Notes: generated by a model not told the origin, from the sequence alone. 64,000 nt of DNA from Betaproteobacteria bacterium (GCA_947486575.1 CANKUB010000003.1:42019-106018), one strand, 5' to 3'; positions 8,765 to 19,780 are shown, numbered from the stretch's first letter. Program-made: numbers and translations.

Positions 8765-9757
8765 ATGACCTTCCAAATGCTGGTGGTTCTGGTGCTGGTG
8801 GCGCTGGCCTTCGATTTCATGAACGGCTTTCATGATGCCGCCAACTCCATTGCAACCATAGTTTCCACGGGCGTTTTATCGCCCAACTGGGCAGTACTGT
8901 GGGCGGCGTTTTTCAATTTCGTGGCGTTTGCCGTGTTTGGCCTGCAGGTGGCGAGTACTATCGGCAAAGGCATTATCGATCCGGCGATTGTGGATCAGCA
9001 CGTGGTGTTTGGCGCACTGATCGGCGCAATTAGCTGGAATATCATCACCTGGTATTACGGCATACCTTCAAGTTCATCCCACGCGCTGATCGGCGGTTTG
9101 GCTGGCGCTGCGGTGGCTAAGGCCGGTGTCAGCGGTTTGATCGGCAGCGGCTTTCTCAAGACGGCAGCGGCCATTGTGCTATCCCCCGCACTGGGTTTTT
9201 TGCTCGGCGCGCTGCTGATGATTGTGATTGCATGGATCTGCCGCCGCATGGCGCCGCGCCGCGTGGATAAAACGTTTCGCAGTTTGCAATTTGTGTCTGC
9301 TGCGCTTTACAGCCTTGGCCACGGCGGCAACGACGCGCAAAAAACCATGGGTATTATCTGGATGCTGTTAATTGTTGCCGCGGTGATCAAGCCGGGCGAC
9401 GATTTGCCGTTCTGGGTAATACTCGCGTGTCAAACCGTGATGGGGTTAGGCACGCTGTTTGGCGGCTGGCGCATTGTTAAAACCATGGGGCAGCGTATTA
9501 CCAAGTTGCGCCCGGTCAGTGGCTTTTGCGCGTCTGCCAGTGGCGCGGCAACGCTGTTTCTGGCCACCGGACTGGGCGTACCGGTATCAACCACGCACAC
9601 CATTACCGGTGCCATAGTCGGCGTGGGTTCGGTGCAAAAATTATCGGCTGTGCGTTGGGGCGTGGCGGGCAGTATTGTGTGGGCGTGGTTGTTCACCATC
9701 CCGTGTTCTGCCTTTGTCGCGGCAATATCGTGGTATTTGGCGCACCGATTTTTGTAG
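8765..9757 (+). CDS. pit: inorganic phosphate transporter, Pit family
   Basis: A 330-residue membrane permease that takes up metal-phosphate with protons. The two inverted-repeat signatures are visible as GFHDAANSIATIVSTG near residue 20 and GHGGNDAQKTMGIIW near residue 190, and VPVSTTHTITGAIVGVG matches the second-half family motif. It has about ten membrane helices. It is co-transcribed with the DUF47 gene 9 bases upstream. It converges with pdxH 15 bases downstream without an obvious terminator. Confidence 0.95.
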   Translation: MTFQMLVVLVLVALAFDFMNGFHDAANSIATIVSTGVLSPNWAVLWAAFFNFVAFAVFGLQVASTIGKGIIDPAIVDQHVVFGALIGAISWNIITWYYGIPSSSSHALIGGLAGAAVAKAGVSGLIGSGFLKTAAAIVLSPALGFLLGALLMIVIAWICRRMAPRRVDKTFRSLQFVSAALYSLGHGGNDAQKTMGIIWMLLIVAAVIKPGDDLPFWVILACQTVMGLGTLFGGWRIVKTMGQRITKLRPVSGFCASASGAATLFLATGLGVPVSTTHTITGAIVGVGSVQKLSAVRWGVAGSIVWAWLFTIPCSAFVAAISWYLAHRFL

Positions 9758-9772
9758 CAAACTGCACCGTAA

Positions 9773-10411
9773 CTACGGGGCCAGACGTTCGATTTCCCAG
9801 CCTTGTGCCAATTTACGATACGCCAGCCGGTCGTGCAGCCGGTTCTCACGGCCCTGCCAAAATTCCATTTCCACGGGCATGAGGCGATAACCACCCCAAT
9901 GCGCGGGACGCTGCGGCGCGCTGCCGGTGCTGCGCACGGCTTCATTAAAACGTTGTTCCAATAGGGCGCGACTTGTAATCACCTCGCTTTGCGGCGATGC
10001 AATGGCTGCATGGCGGCTGCCCAGCGGGCGCGTGGCAAAATAGGCATCAGACTCGGCGGCACTGACTTTGGTCAAGGTGCCGTCGATGCGTACCTGCCGT
10101 TCGAGTTGCAGCCAGGCAAAGAGCAACGACGCATGGGCATTACCCTCAATATCATGGCCTTTGCGGCTGGCATAGTTGGTGTAAAAAACAAAGCCGCCAT
10201 CGTCCAGACCTTTGAGCAACACCACGCGCGACGAAGGCTTGCCGTCGGCAGATACGGTTGCCAATGACATGGCGTTTGCCATGGTCAGCTCGGCTTTTTG
10301 CGCATCTTCAAACCAGCGCGCGAACTGCGCCAGCGGATCGGCAAGCGCATCCGCTTCGTCGAGGCCATCGCGCATGTATTCCTGACGCACTGGCGCAAGA
10401 TCAAGCATCAC
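9773..10411 (-). CDS. pdxH: pyridoxine/pyridoxamine 5'-phosphate oxidase
   Basis: An FMN-dependent enzyme that oxidises pyridoxine or pyridoxamine phosphate to pyridoxal 5'-phosphate, the last step of vitamin B6 synthesis. The 212-residue length is typical. Motifs include SSRVVLLKGLDDGGFVFYTNY and SRKGHDIEGN (FMN and phosphate contacts), EQRFNEAV and the C-terminal EFWQGRENRLHDR plus IERLAP, where the conserved Arg-Leu-Ala-Pro ends the family. Cytoplasmic. It follows the YHS lipoprotein gene on the same strand across a junction repeat. Confidence 0.96.
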   Translation of the reverse strand: MMLDLAPVRQEYMRDGLDEADALADPLAQFARWFEDAQKAELTMANAMSLATVSADGKPSSRVVLLKGLDDGGFVFYTNYASRKGHDIEGNAHASLLFAWLQLERQVRIDGTLTKVSAAESDAYFATRPLGSRHAAIASPQSEVITSRALLEQRFNEAVRSTGSAPQRPAHWGGYRLMPVEMEFWQGRENRLHDRLAYRKLAQGWEIERLAP

Positions 10412-10426
10412 GGTGATTCCATATTG

Positions 10427-10459
10427 TTATACAAGTATTTGTTTTCAAAAGCTTTTATT
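10427..10459 (+). repeat. AT-rich junction repeat, copy 3
   Basis: It reads AAGTATTTGTTTTCAAAAGC on the plus strand and covers the stop codon of the YHS lipoprotein gene. It is slightly diverged from the core. Confidence 0.6.
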
Positions 10460-11003
10460 TCTTCCCCTGCCGGGATTCGTACTCTGCCGCCAGCTCGCGA
10501 TTGGTCTTGTAGTGCGGCACTTTGAAGGCCAGCCGCTTCCACGCTTGAATGCGCGGAATGCTGTCCCGCGCCTCGGTCTTCCAGTAATTATCGCCAAGCT
10601 CGATATTGCGCTTTTCATCCATCTCCCAGTATTTTTTGGAGTTCTCGCCGCCGAACATAAAGAGCCGTCCGTTCACGATCTTGAACGTATCGTGATTGCC
10701 GCCGAGTGGTATGGCGTACACCATGCCGTTGGAACAAAAGCCGTTGAACTGCGGCTTGAATTTATCCGGGTTGAGGCGAAACTGCTCGCGATTGGCTTCG
10801 CTGGCAAAACGATAGGTCACGCCTTCATGAACAGCCTTGAAATCAGGAAGGCCCGGCACGGGTTTGTTCAGGGTGAAATAGGCCACCGGGTCGTGGCCCT
10901 TGAGCATGAGCTGACTGTCGCCACCGTCGCTGACGGTATTGTGCGTGGCGCAGCCCGCAATCGACAGCACGAGTGCGGCAATGAGAATGAGACGATTGAT
11001 CAT
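10455..11003 (-). CDS. YHS-domain lipoprotein
   Basis: A 182-residue predicted lipoprotein. The leader MINRLILIAALVLSIAGC ends in a lipobox with Cys18, followed by a short linker. The YHS-like domain runs from LMLKGHDPVAYFTLNKPVPG through VTYRFASEANREQFRLNPDKF to QFNGFCSNGMVYA. YHS domains are often metal-associated and occur in envelope proteins, but no reaction is established for this type. It precedes pdxH on the minus strand. Confidence 0.85.
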   Translation of the reverse strand: MINRLILIAALVLSIAGCATHNTVSDGGDSQLMLKGHDPVAYFTLNKPVPGLPDFKAVHEGVTYRFASEANREQFRLNPDKFKPQFNGFCSNGMVYAIPLGGNHDTFKIVNGRLFMFGGENSKKYWEMDEKRNIELGDNYWKTEARDSIPRIQAWKRLAFKVPHYKTNRELAAEYESRQGKK

Positions 11004-11077
11004 GATGCGTCCTTAGATGGTGTGGGGAAATTATAACGCTCCGTCCGGTATACTGCGTGTCCAGAAGGAGGAGAATT

Positions 11078-11911
11078 ATGTCTGCTATAACCGTGACCAA
11101 AATCGCCGGGGCTATCGGCGCTGAAATTGGTGGCGTTGATTTGCGTCGCGAATTGCCCGATGAAACCATCGCCGAAATCCGCCGTGCATGGAACGCACAT
11201 GTGGTGATTTTCTTTCGTGACCAGGAACTTACCAATGCCCAGTACCTGGCGTTCGCCGAACGCATCGGCAAGCCGGTGGAGTATCCGTTTATTCGTGGTA
11301 TCGAAGGCTTCCCGGTGATTACGCCGGTGGTCAAACTCGAAAACGACCGTATCAATTTTGGCGGCATCTGGCATTCGGACACCACCTACCTGCAAGAACC
11401 GCCGATGGGCACATTTCTGATTGCGCGCGAAGTGCCGCCGCAAGGTGGAGACACCCTGTTTTCAAATCAATATCTCGCATATGAGTCGCTGTCAGAGGGT
11501 TTAAAGCAAACGCTTTCGACACTCACCGGCATCAGTAGTTCCGCCAAGGCCGACGTATCAAAGTCGCGCGAAGATCGCATGGCCAACAGCCCGGCCGCGC
11601 GCGCCAACGAGGTGCTTGAGGCCGAGCATCCGGTGGTGCGCACGCATCCCGAAACGAGACGCCGCGCGCTTTATATCAACGTCGGGCATACCTTGCGCTT
11701 CAAGGATTGGACAGTGGAAGAAAGCGCCCCGCTGCTGAATTATCTGCACCAGCATCAGATCAAGCCAGAGTTCACCTGCCGCTTCCAGTGGCGCACCGGG
11801 TCGCTGGCATTGTGGGACAACCGCGCGGCGCTGCATTATCCACTGAACGATTATCACGGCTACCGGCGCATCATGCATCGCATTACCTTGCAGGGTGACA
11901 GACCACGTTAA
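11078..11911 (+). CDS. TauD/TfdA-family 2-oxoglutarate-dependent dioxygenase
   Basis: A 277-residue non-haem Fe(II) dioxygenase. It couples 2-oxoglutarate decarboxylation to hydroxylation of a substrate, classically taurine, phenoxyacetates or related carboxylates and sulfonates. The iron-binding HxD is in GIWHSDTTYLQEPP, the distal His is in NRAALHYPLNDY, and the oxoglutarate-binding Arg is in the following GYRRIMHRIT. The ATG at 11078 is preceded by AGAAGGAGGAGAATT, so I prefer it to the track start at 11057. A Bug receptor follows after 28 bases, suggesting uptake and oxidation of one compound. The true substrate is not readable. Confidence 0.9.
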   Translation: MSAITVTKIAGAIGAEIGGVDLRRELPDETIAEIRRAWNAHVVIFFRDQELTNAQYLAFAERIGKPVEYPFIRGIEGFPVITPVVKLENDRINFGGIWHSDTTYLQEPPMGTFLIAREVPPQGGDTLFSNQYLAYESLSEGLKQTLSTLTGISSSAKADVSKSREDRMANSPAARANEVLEAEHPVVRTHPETRRRALYINVGHTLRFKDWTVEESAPLLNYLHQHQIKPEFTCRFQWRTGSLALWDNRAALHYPLNDYHGYRRIMHRITLQGDRPR

Positions 11912-11939
11912 GCGACTGCAATAATTCAAGGAAAACACC

Positions 11940-12914
11940 ATGAGAACAAGACAGACCGTTCTGTTGATGGCTGCGGCACTGGGCTGCACGCAGGCATTGG
12001 GACAAGGTGCCGCAAACTATCCCGCGAAGTCCGTGCGCTTTATCGTACCGCAAGCCACCGGCGGCGCATCCGACGTTCTGGCGCGGATCGTTGCGCAAAG
12101 ACTGACCGAACAATGGGCGCAGCAAGTAATTGTCGATAATCGCGTGGGTGCCGGCGGCAACATCGGCACTGAGATGACCGCGCGTGCAGCGCCCGATGGC
12201 TATACCTGGGTGCTGGGATTTCCCGGCACACATGCCATCAACCCCGCGCTCTACAAGAACCTGTCGTGGGATCCGGAAAAAAATTTCGCGCCCGTGGCCA
12301 ATCTTGCGGTGGTTCCGTATGTCATCGTTGCGAATAACAGCCTGCCTGCGAAAAACATGCAGGAACTGATGACACTGGCCAAAGCCAAACCCGGCGAATT
12401 GAGATACGGCTCCGGCGGCAATGGCACCGTCAATCACCTGATCGGCCCGATGATCGCCACCGCAGGCGGCGTCAAACTCACCCACGTGCCGTACCGCGGT
12501 ATCGCCATTGCATCGACAAGCGTTATTTCAGGCGAGGTGCAACTGGCGTTCAGCAGCGTGCCCACCGTGATCGGCCACATCCGTGGTGGCTTGCTCAAGC
12601 CGCTGGCGGTCACTACCGTCAAGCGGCTCGATACGCTAAAAGACGTGCCGACCATGATCGAATCCGGCTTTCCCGGCTTTGAACTCACGCCCTGGTTCGG
12701 CATATTGACCACCGGTGGCTCGCCCGTGCCTGTGGTGCAAAAAATCAATGCCGACATTAACAAGTTATTGGGTCAGAAAGACATCGCCGAAAAATTTGCC
12801 GCGCAGGGCGCTGATCCTGCACCGTGGTCCACCGATCAGTTTGCCAAGGTAATACGGGCGGATATCGTGAAATGGGCCAAGGTCGTTAAGGATTCGGGGG
12901 CTACGCTGGATTAG
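11940..12914 (+). CDS. Bug/TctC-family periplasmic solute receptor
   Basis: A 324-residue tripartite tricarboxylate transporter-type receptor. A signal peptide ends near QALG-QG, and the first ligand-loop signature is VPQATGGASDVLARIVAQRL. The second strand-loop reads VDNRVGAGGNIGTEM and is followed by APDGYTWVLG, all hallmarks of the Bug fold that binds small carboxylates. It lies 28 bases behind the TauD-type dioxygenase with its own AAGGAA ribosome site, so the ligand may be that enzyme's substrate (inference). No TctA/TctB membrane partner is nearby. It converges with uvrA 11 bases downstream. Confidence 0.94.
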   Translation: MRTRQTVLLMAAALGCTQALGQGAANYPAKSVRFIVPQATGGASDVLARIVAQRLTEQWAQQVIVDNRVGAGGNIGTEMTARAAPDGYTWVLGFPGTHAINPALYKNLSWDPEKNFAPVANLAVVPYVIVANNSLPAKNMQELMTLAKAKPGELRYGSGGNGTVNHLIGPMIATAGGVKLTHVPYRGIAIASTSVISGEVQLAFSSVPTVIGHIRGGLLKPLAVTTVKRLDTLKDVPTMIESGFPGFELTPWFGILTTGGSPVPVVQKINADINKLLGQKDIAEKFAAQGADPAPWSTDQFAKVIRADIVKWAKVVKDSGATLD

Positions 12915-12925
12915 CGTCTACCTGC

Positions 12926-15900
12926 CTATACGGACCGGGTTGCCAAAAACTCCGCCAGTACGCGCGACGTATGTGACCGTTGTGGTTGCCGTGCCAAATC
13001 CTGCGGCGTGCCCTGCGCCACGATGCGTCCGCCCGCATCGCCGCCTTCCGGGCCGAGATCGATAATCCAGTCGGCATCGGCGATCACGTCGAGGTTGTGC
13101 TCAATCAATACCACGGTGTTGCCGGCGTCGACCAGCCGGTGCAGCACGCGGATCAACTTTTCCACGTCGGCCATATGCAGACCCACGGTCGGTTCGTCCA
13201 GCACGTAAAGCGTGCTCTTCTGCGCCCACGCGCGACCCGCGCGCTGCGCGGCATCAGCAATGTCTGTGCGCACCTTGGACAATTCGGTAACGAGCTTGAT
13301 GCGCTGGGCTTCGCCGCCGGAGAGTGTGGGGCTTTGCTGGCCCAGGGTCAGGTAACCCAGGCCCACATCCTGCAACAAGGTCAGCGCATGATGTATAGCC
13401 GGGTGTGCTGCAAAAAATTCTACGGCTTCATCGATGTTCATGCGCAACACATCGCCTGCTGATTTGCCTTTGAACAGTACGGCCAGCGTATCGGTATTGA
13501 AGCGCGCGCCGTGGCAGGTCTCGCACGCCACGCGCACGTCGGGCAAAAAGCTCATCTCGATTTTGCGCATACCCTGACCTTCGCAGGTTTCGCAGCGCCC
13601 GCCGCTGGTGTTGAATGAAAAGCGGCTGGCGCTGTAGCCGCGCATGCGCGCTTCGGGTACTTCCGCAAACAGGCGGCGGATGGCATCCCAGAAGCCAACG
13701 TAGGTTGCAGGGCACGAGCGCGGGGTCTTGCCGATGGGTGTTTGATCCACTTCGAGCACGCGGCCGACAGATTGCCAATTCGCAAGGGCTTTGTAACTAT
13801 TTGTTTTTATTGAATTATTTTTAACATGAGTTTTGCTTAACAAGAGCGATAGCTGCGCGTGCAAAACATCGCGCGCGAGCGTGGATTTACCTGAACCGGA
13901 TACGCCTGTGATGGCAGTAAAACGCGCCAGCGGTATGCGCACATCAATTTTCTTCAGGTTATGCAGCGTTGCGCCGCGAATTTGTATGGCCTCCGTGTTG
14001 CGATTAACCACACGCGGCGGATGCAACGGATGCAGCAGCGGCTTCAACAGAAAGCGCCCGGTAATAGATTGCGGATTGCGCATGAGATCGTCGGCTGTGC
14101 CTTCGCCGATGACTTCGCCGCCCACCTTGCCTGCGCCGGGGCCGAGGTCAATCACGTGCGCGGCACGGCGTATGGTATCTTCGTCGTGCTCGACGACCAC
14201 CAGCGTATTGCCTTTGGCTTCGAGTTTTTGCAGCGTGTCGAGGAGAACCTTGTTGTCGCGCGGATGCAGACCGATGGTCGGTTCATCCAGGATGTAGCAC
14301 ACGCCGCGCAAGTTTGAGCCGAGTTGTGCCGCGAGCCGGATGCGCTGCGCCTCGCCGCCGGACAGCGTGGGCGCAGCGCGATCCAGCGCGAGATAACCGA
14401 GGCCGACTTCATCCAGAAAGGTAAGGCGCGTGTGGATTTCCGTCAGCACGTCGCGCGCGATTTCGGCAGCGCGGCCCTTGAGCGACAATTTGCCGAAAGT
14501 CGCGGCCACCCTGGATACCGGCAGGGACGTGAGTTGCGCAATCGATTGCCCGTCGAACCGCACGGCCAGCGCATCGCGATTGAGTCGGTGGCCGTCACAG
14601 GCGGGACAGGGTTCTTCGATTTCTAGCCACTCCAGCCAGGAATCGAGCACGTGCTCTTCGGTACCCGTTTTCTCGCGCTCGGCGTCCCAGTCGAACCCGG
14701 CCAGTTTTAAGCCCGTGCCATAACACGCCGGGCACCAGCCATGGCGTGAGTTGAACGAAAACAAGCGCGGATCCAGTTCTGGAAAACTGCGGCTACATGA
14801 GGGGCAAGCGCGATTAGCCGAGTAGGCTGTTTGCGGCAGTTGCGGCATGGTCGGATCATGCTTTTCGATGGCACGTGCCAGCGTGTTCAGTTTGCCGATG
14901 ACATGCACGTTGCCTTTGCCGTGTTCCAGTGCCTGTGCTACGCCTGCGCGCAACTGGTTTTCGTTTTCCGGCAATACGTGCACGTCCGCTACCGGCAATT
15001 CAATGGTGTGTTCGCTGAAGCGCGCCAGACGTGGCCACTGCCCCGTGGGCAAAAATTCGCCATCGACACGGAGATGCGTGTGACCTTTCGCCGCAGCCCA
15101 TTTGGCGAGGTCAGTGTAGTAACCCTTGCGATTCATCACCAGTGGTGCCAGCAATCCGACACGGTCGCCACGGGACTGTTTCATGATGCTGGCGACGATG
15201 GCATCTGCGCTCTGTGGCTCGATGGCAACGTCGCAGTCAGGGCAATACTGCGTGCCAAGCTTCACATACAGCAGCCGCAGAAAATGATAAATCTCGGTGA
15301 GCGTGGCTACCGTGCTCTTGCGGCCGCCACGGCTGGTCCGCTGCTCAATGGCCACGGTGGGCGGTATGCCGGTGATGCTGTCCACGTCTGGCCTTGAAGC
15401 GCCTTGTACGAACTGGCGCGCGTAGGCGTTGAGCGATTCCAGGTAGCGCCGCTGTCCTTCTGCAAACAGGATGTCGAACGCCAGCGTGGATTTACCGGAG
15501 CCGGATACGCCAGTGACCACGGTAAATTTGCCGCGCGGAATGTCGACATCGATGTTCTTGAGGTTGTGTTCGCGGGCGTGGTGGATTTTGATGAACGGCA
15601 GCGTTTTGACCGCTGGGCGAGCAACGTATTCGGCAGGCTGTTGTGCAGCGAACGATTGTTGCGCAAGGGAGGCTTCATACGTCCGCAAAGCCCTCCCCGT
15701 ATGCGAAGTTTCGTGTGCCATCACCTGATCCGGCGTGCCCGTGCATACAATCTCGCCGCCCGCGTCCCCGCCTTCGGGCCCCAGATCGACAATCCAGTCT
15801 GACGCGCGAATCACATCCAGATTGTGTTCTATCACCACCAGCGAATGTCCTGCAGCTATCAGCTCCCGAAAAGCGCCGAGCAGCTTGGCGATGTCTTCGA

Positions 15901-18544
15901 AGTGCAAGCCGGTGGTGGGTTCATCAAACAGAAAAAGCGCGGGTCGTTTAGCAGTTGCGCTGCGTGCGGCTTCAGCCAGATGTCCGGCGAGTTTCAGCCG
16001 CTGCGCTTCGCCGCCGGAAAGTGTCGGCACCGGTTGGCCAAGGCGCAGATATTCCAGACCGACTTCCGCCAGCGGACGCAGCGCAGCACCTACTTTGGGC
16101 TCAGCCGCAAAAAATGCCAGTGCCTCGCTCACTGTCATATCCAGCACGTCGGCGATGGACTTGCCCTCGATATGAATTTCCAGAATTTCCTGGCGGTAGC
16201 GGCGGCCATCGCAGTCGGCGCAACGCAGATACACGTCTGACAAGAATTGCATTTCAACATGCTCAAAGCCGTTGCCACCGCAGGCCGGGCAACGGCCATT
16301 GCCGGAGTTGAAGCTGAAGGTGCCAGCCGTGTAGCTGCGTTCACGTGCCAAGGGTGCCCTGGTATAAAGATCGCGGATGGCATCGAACGCCCCGACGTAG
16401 CTTGCCGGGTTGGAGCGGGTGGTGCGGCCGATGGGTGATTGATCCACCATCACCGCATCGGTGATGTGTTCGTGTCCCAGTAGCGCGCGATGCGCGCCGG
16501 GCGTGTCTGAAGGCTTGCCCTTGGCCTTCATCAGCGCGGCGTACAACACATCCTGCACCAGCGTGGATTTGCCCGAGCCCGATACACCGGTAATGCAAAC
16601 CAGATGGCCCAGGGGAATGGCGACGTCAATATTCCTGAGATTGTGTTCGGTAACACCTCGCAGTTCGAGTTTGCGCACGCCGCTGCGTGGCGCTTGCCCG
16701 CGCACGCCACTGTCTGCACGCAGGGTGCCTGCAAGGTATTGCGCTGTTCTGGAAGCAGTGTTGTTAAGTGAGGTTTTTATTAAGTTTTTTGCTTCACCGA
16801 AGTAGACGATTTCACCGCCGCGTTCGCCGGGTCCGGGCCCCATGTCGAGAATGCGGTCGGCGGCCTGCATTACCTGCGGATCATGCTCGACCACGACCAG
16901 TGAGTTGCCCGCATCGCGCAGTTTGTGCATCACGCCGATCACGCGGCCCATGTCGCGCGGGTGCAAGCCAATGGAAGGTTCATCCAGCACGAACAGCGTG
17001 TTGGTGAGCGATGTACCCAGCGCTGTAGTGAGATTGATGCGTTGCACCTCGCCACCGGACAGTGTGCGCGACTGGCGGTCCAGCGTGAGATAGCCGAGTC
17101 CCACGTCGGCCAGATACGCGAGCCGCGTGCGAATTTCCTTGAGCAGCATCGCGGTCGCGTCATCGGCCATCTGCGGCAAGGTGAGCTGCTGCATGCGGGT
17201 CCGCACGGTGTCGAGCGGTAACAGCATGAGATCGTGGACAGTCAGGCCCGGCAGGTGCGCGAGCTTCACTTCGTCGAAGCCTGCCCCCACCGGTAAAAAG
17301 GGTGATTTGGCGGCTTCCGACCCAAGCCGCCACGACAATGCCTCGGTTTTCAGCCTTGCGCCACCGCAGGCTTCACAAGGGGTGTAAGCGCGATACTTCG
17401 ACAGCAGCACGCGCACATGCATTTTGTAGGCTTTGCTTTCCAGCCATTTGAAAAACCGCGCCACGCCATACCACACGCCTGGCCAGGATTTCTTCCAGCT
17501 TTCCCATTCCGGTTCGCCGCTGGTGACCCAGCGCTGTTGCGTCTTGGTGAGATCGCGCCACGGCGTGTCGAGCGGAATGCCGTGCTTTTTGGCATACCGC
17601 TCCAGATCATCCTGACATTCCTTGTTGCTGGGTGTCTGCCACGGCTTTACCGCACCCGCGCGCAGCGTTTTGGATTCGTCGGGAATCACCAAGCCATAAT
17701 CGACGCCGATCACCCGGCCAAAGCCGCGGCAGGTGTCGCAGGCGCCCAGCGGTGAATTGAACGAAAACAGGCTGGGCGTGGGATTCTGATAGTGAATGTC
17801 GCAATCCGGGCAGTGCAGTCCGGTGGAGAACTTCCATATAACCGTATTGGATGCCTCAGCCGTGGTGCTCGTGGCATGCACATTCACGCGTCCATGGCCC
17901 ACCCTCAGCGCCGCTTCCAGTGCATCGACCACACGTGCAGGCTCCGCTGTACCTGCACGGAATCTGTCTTGAATAACCTCCAGTTGCTTCTCGTTCTCGT
18001 GCAGAAACCGCGAGTAGCCCTGTGCCTCCAGCAGCTTTTTGACTTCGCTCACATTAAAGTTTGCCGGCACAGGCACCGGAAAGGCTACCGTCAAACGCGG
18101 ATCCCCCGCTGCTGCTGCGCGTTGGGTGAGCGCGTGCAGAATGGTTTGCGGCGTATCGCGCGTCACCGCAGCACCGCAGCCGCGGCAATAGAGTTCCGCT
18201 GCACGCGCATAGAGCAGTTTGAAGTGATCGTTGAGTTCCGTCATGGTGCCGACGGTGGAACGCGAGGTGCGCACCGGGTTGGTTTGATCGATGGCAATGG
18301 CTGGCGGAATGCCCTCAATGGCGTCCACCTGTGGGCGATCCTGCCGATCCAGAAACTGCCGCGCGTAGGGCGAGAACGTTTCGACGTAACGCCGCTGACC
18401 TTCGGCATACAGCGTGTCAAATACCAGCGAGGATTTGCCGCTGCCGGAGACGCCGGTAACGACAATCAGATCATTGGTGGGCAAGTCGAGCGTCAGATTT
18501 TTGAGATTATTCTGACGTGCGCCACGAATGCGGATGAATTCCAT
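12926..18544 (-). CDS. uvrA: double-length (tandem) UvrA-type excinuclease ATPase
   Basis: UvrA recognises DNA damage and loads UvrB in nucleotide excision repair. This protein has 1872 residues, about twice the usual length, and is two complete UvrA units in tandem. The first begins [20 protein letters not shown], the second near residue 975 as [20 protein letters not shown]. Four Walker A motifs (GVSGSGKS in each) and four LSGGE signatures (for example [26 protein letters not shown]) are present, with CxxC zinc modules such as CRGCG, CPDCD and CETCEGQG. Such fused double UvrAs are known in betaproteobacteria, usually beside a normal uvrA elsewhere, so this may be accessory. Two AT-rich repeats lie in frame inside variable loops (about residues 589 and 1579). 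Confidence 0.95.
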   Translation of the reverse strand: MEFIRIRGARQNNLKNLTLDLPTNDLIVVTGVSGSGKSSLVFDTLYAEGQRRYVETFSPYARQFLDRQDRPQVDAIEGIPPAIAIDQTNPVRTSRSTVGTMTELNDHFKLLYARAAELYCRGCGAAVTRDTPQTILHALTQRAAAAGDPRLTVAFPVPVPANFNVSEVKKLLEAQGYSRFLHENEKQLEVIQDRFRAGTAEPARVVDALEAALRVGHGRVNVHATSTTAEASNTVIWKFSTGLHCPDCDIHYQNPTPSLFSFNSPLGACDTCRGFGRVIGVDYGLVIPDESKTLRAGAVKPWQTPSNKECQDDLERYAKKHGIPLDTPWRDLTKTQQRWVTSGEPEWESWKKSWPGVWYGVARFFKWLESKAYKMHVRVLLSKYRAYTPCEACGGARLKTEALSWRLGSEAAKSPFLPVGAGFDEVKLAHLPGLTVHDLMLLPLDTVRTRMQQLTLPQMADDATAMLLKEIRTRLAYLADVGLGYLTLDRQSRTLSGGEVQRINLTTALGTSLTNTLFVLDEPSIGLHPRDMGRVIGVMHKLRDAGNSLVVVEHDPQVMQAADRILDMGPGPGERGGEIVYFGEAKNLIKTSLNNTASRTAQYLAGTLRADSGVRGQAPRSGVRKLELRGVTEHNLRNIDVAIPLGHLVCITGVSGSGKSTLVQDVLYAALMKAKGKPSDTPGAHRALLGHEHITDAVMVDQSPIGRTTRSNPASYVGAFDAIRDLYTRAPLARERSYTAGTFSFNSGNGRCPACGGNGFEHVEMQFLSDVYLRCADCDGRRYRQEILEIHIEGKSIADVLDMTVSEALAFFAAEPKVGAALRPLAEVGLEYLRLGQPVPTLSGGEAQRLKLAGHLAEAARSATAKRPALFLFDEPTTGLHFEDIAKLLGAFRELIAAGHSLVVIEHNLDVIRASDWIVDLGPEGGDAGGEIVCTGTPDQVMAHETSHTGRALRTYEASLAQQSFAAQQPAEYVARPAVKTLPFIKIHHAREHNLKNIDVDIPRGKFTVVTGVSGSGKSTLAFDILFAEGQRRYLESLNAYARQFVQGASRPDVDSITGIPPTVAIEQRTSRGGRKSTVATLTEIYHFLRLLYVKLGTQYCPDCDVAIEPQSADAIVASIMKQSRGDRVGLLAPLVMNRKGYYTDLAKWAAAKGHTHLRVDGEFLPTGQWPRLARFSEHTIELPVADVHVLPENENQLRAGVAQALEHGKGNVHVIGKLNTLARAIEKHDPTMPQLPQTAYSANRACPSCSRSFPELDPRLFSFNSRHGWCPACYGTGLKLAGFDWDAEREKTGTEEHVLDSWLEWLEIEEPCPACDGHRLNRDALAVRFDGQSIAQLTSLPVSRVAATFGKLSLKGRAAEIARDVLTEIHTRLTFLDEVGLGYLALDRAAPTLSGGEAQRIRLAAQLGSNLRGVCYILDEPTIGLHPRDNKVLLDTLQKLEAKGNTLVVVEHDEDTIRRAAHVIDLGPGAGKVGGEVIGEGTADDLMRNPQSITGRFLLKPLLHPLHPPRVVNRNTEAIQIRGATLHNLKKIDVRIPLARFTAITGVSGSGKSTLARDVLHAQLSLLLSKTHVKNNSIKTNSYKALANWQSVGRVLEVDQTPIGKTPRSCPATYVGFWDAIRRLFAEVPEARMRGYSASRFSFNTSGGRCETCEGQGMRKIEMSFLPDVRVACETCHGARFNTDTLAVLFKGKSAGDVLRMNIDEAVEFFAAHPAIHHALTLLQDVGLGYLTLGQQSPTLSGGEAQRIKLVTELSKVRTDIADAAQRAGRAWAQKSTLYVLDEPTVGLHMADVEKLIRVLHRLVDAGNTVVLIEHNLDVIADADWIIDLGPEGGDAGGRIVAQGTPQDLARQPQRSHTSRVLAEFLATRSV
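13793..13824 (+). repeat. AT-rich junction repeat, copy 4, inside uvrA
   Basis: It reads GTAACTATTTGTTTTTATTG on the plus strand, the best match to the consensus. It is read in frame by uvrA on the minus strand as [11 protein letters not shown], in the loop between the Walker A helix and the VDQTPIG motif of the fourth ATPase module. Confidence 0.8.
16762..16792 (+). repeat. AT-rich junction repeat, copy 5, inside uvrA (diverged)
   Basis: It reads TTAAGTGAGGTTTTTATTAA on the plus strand. uvrA translates it in frame as part of NLIKTSLNN, in the linker before the second ATPase module. The match is weaker than copy 4 but has the same AT drop and the GTTTTTATT core. Confidence 0.5.
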
Positions 18545-18721
18545 TGGAGATTTTTGGCAGAGCGGTTGAAGTATGGGCGGAGCGGCGATTGTGTGGCAGG
18601 ACTAGCTGCGCCATTTTACTCTGCCTTGTAGCGCCGCCCTCGGGCATTCTGGCCTACAATCATTGTATTGATGTAAATTTTCTAACGCGTATTACCCATT
18701 ATTTTCCATGGAGATTTCTGA

Positions 18722-19756
18722 ATGAAAGCCGTACTGCTCACTGGCCCCGGCCAACCTTTTCAAATGGCTACGGTGCCTGACCCCACACCCGGCCCCGGCG
18801 AAGCGGTCGCACGGGTGCTGGCATGCGGATCGGGCCTGACGATTCATCACGCACGCGCCGGGCGTCTGAAGTTGAGTCACTACCCACGCATCATCGGTCA
18901 TGAAATCGCAGCGGAAATAGTCGCCGTCGGCGCAGGTGTCACCGATGTGAAAATGGGTGATGGCGTCACCGCGTATTTTTACTTCAACTGCGGTCACTGT
19001 CACTGGTGCCGCATCAATCGCGAGACATTGTGTGAGAACTTCGGCGGCTACGTCGGGCGCGAGTCCGATGGCGGCTACGCCGAATACATCAAGCTGCCCT
19101 CGCGCAGTTTTGTGAAATTTCCGGAGGGGATCGATTGGCGCAAAAATCCCGCCGAAGCTGGCGTGATTACTGATGCACTCGCGACACCGCTGAAAGTCAT
19201 CCGCCGCGCGCGCGTGACGCCGCACGACACCGTGGTGGTATTCGGCGCAGGTGGCGGGCTGGGGATACACATGCTCAAAGTGGCGCGCTGGGCGCGGGCG
19301 AAGAAAATAATCGCAGTAGATACATCTGCCGCCAAATTTGAAACAGCCGTGAAGTGCGGCGCCGATATCACCATCGATGCCTCTGCTGGCCGGGTAGCCG
19401 AGCAACTGCTCGAAGCCACCGGCGGCAAAGGGGTTGATGTGGCGATTGATTTTGTCAGCAATGCCAGCACGCTTGAACCCGCGCTGGCATCGCTGGGGAA
19501 AGGGGGACGGCTGGTTACGCTGGGTGGCAGCGGCAAACCGTTCAACGCCGATCCGGCAAAGCTGTTGCGCGATGAAATCGAAATCATCGGCAGCCGCTAC
19601 GCCACGCGTCAGGAAGTCATGGATACGCTGGAGCTGGTGGCGCGAGGCGAATTCAGTGCGTTGGTGACCGACAAGGCCCCTCTGGAGCAGGCAGAGGCGC
19701 TGCATCAACGGCTGGAGAAGGAATTGATAATTGGGCGGGCGGCATTGGTGATTTAA
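18722..19756 (+). CDS. zinc-dependent alcohol dehydrogenase family protein
   Basis: A 344-residue medium-chain dehydrogenase. Catalytic zinc ligands are suggested by VLACGSG and the IIGHE motif. The four structural-zinc cysteines are in CGHCHWCRINRETLC. The nucleotide-binding fold has GAGGGLGIHMLKVA near residue 175, then VDTSAAKFETA, suggesting NAD preference from the Asp. The substrate alcohol or aldehyde is unknown. It is followed after 2 bases by a hydroxyisobutyrate-type dehydrogenase, so the two may act in sequence. The junction between them is an AT-rich repeat that contains this gene's stop codon. Confidence 0.9.
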   Translation: MKAVLLTGPGQPFQMATVPDPTPGPGEAVARVLACGSGLTIHHARAGRLKLSHYPRIIGHEIAAEIVAVGAGVTDVKMGDGVTAYFYFNCGHCHWCRINRETLCENFGGYVGRESDGGYAEYIKLPSRSFVKFPEGIDWRKNPAEAGVITDALATPLKVIRRARVTPHDTVVVFGAGGGLGIHMLKVARWARAKKIIAVDTSAAKFETAVKCGADITIDASAGRVAEQLLEATGGKGVDVAIDFVSNASTLEPALASLGKGGRLVTLGGSGKPFNADPAKLLRDEIEIIGSRYATRQEVMDTLELVARGEFSALVTDKAPLEQAEALHQRLEKELIIGRAALVI

Positions 19757-19780
19757 ATATGCATAAAAACAATGAGTTAC
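19751..19780 (-). repeat. AT-rich junction repeat, copy 6
   Basis: On the minus strand it reads GTAACTCATTGTTTTTATGC. It contains the stop of the alcohol dehydrogenase and the ATG of the next gene, encoding that protein's first residues MHKNNEL. Confidence 0.75.

Noticed and set aside
17792-18631. 279-residue plus-strand ORF antisense to the uvrA 5' end
   Set aside because: The sense strand encodes the conserved UvrA N-terminus and zinc modules.
18692-19708. 338-residue minus-strand ORF antisense to the alcohol dehydrogenase
   Set aside because: The sense frame has zinc and Rossmann motifs; the antisense frame has none.
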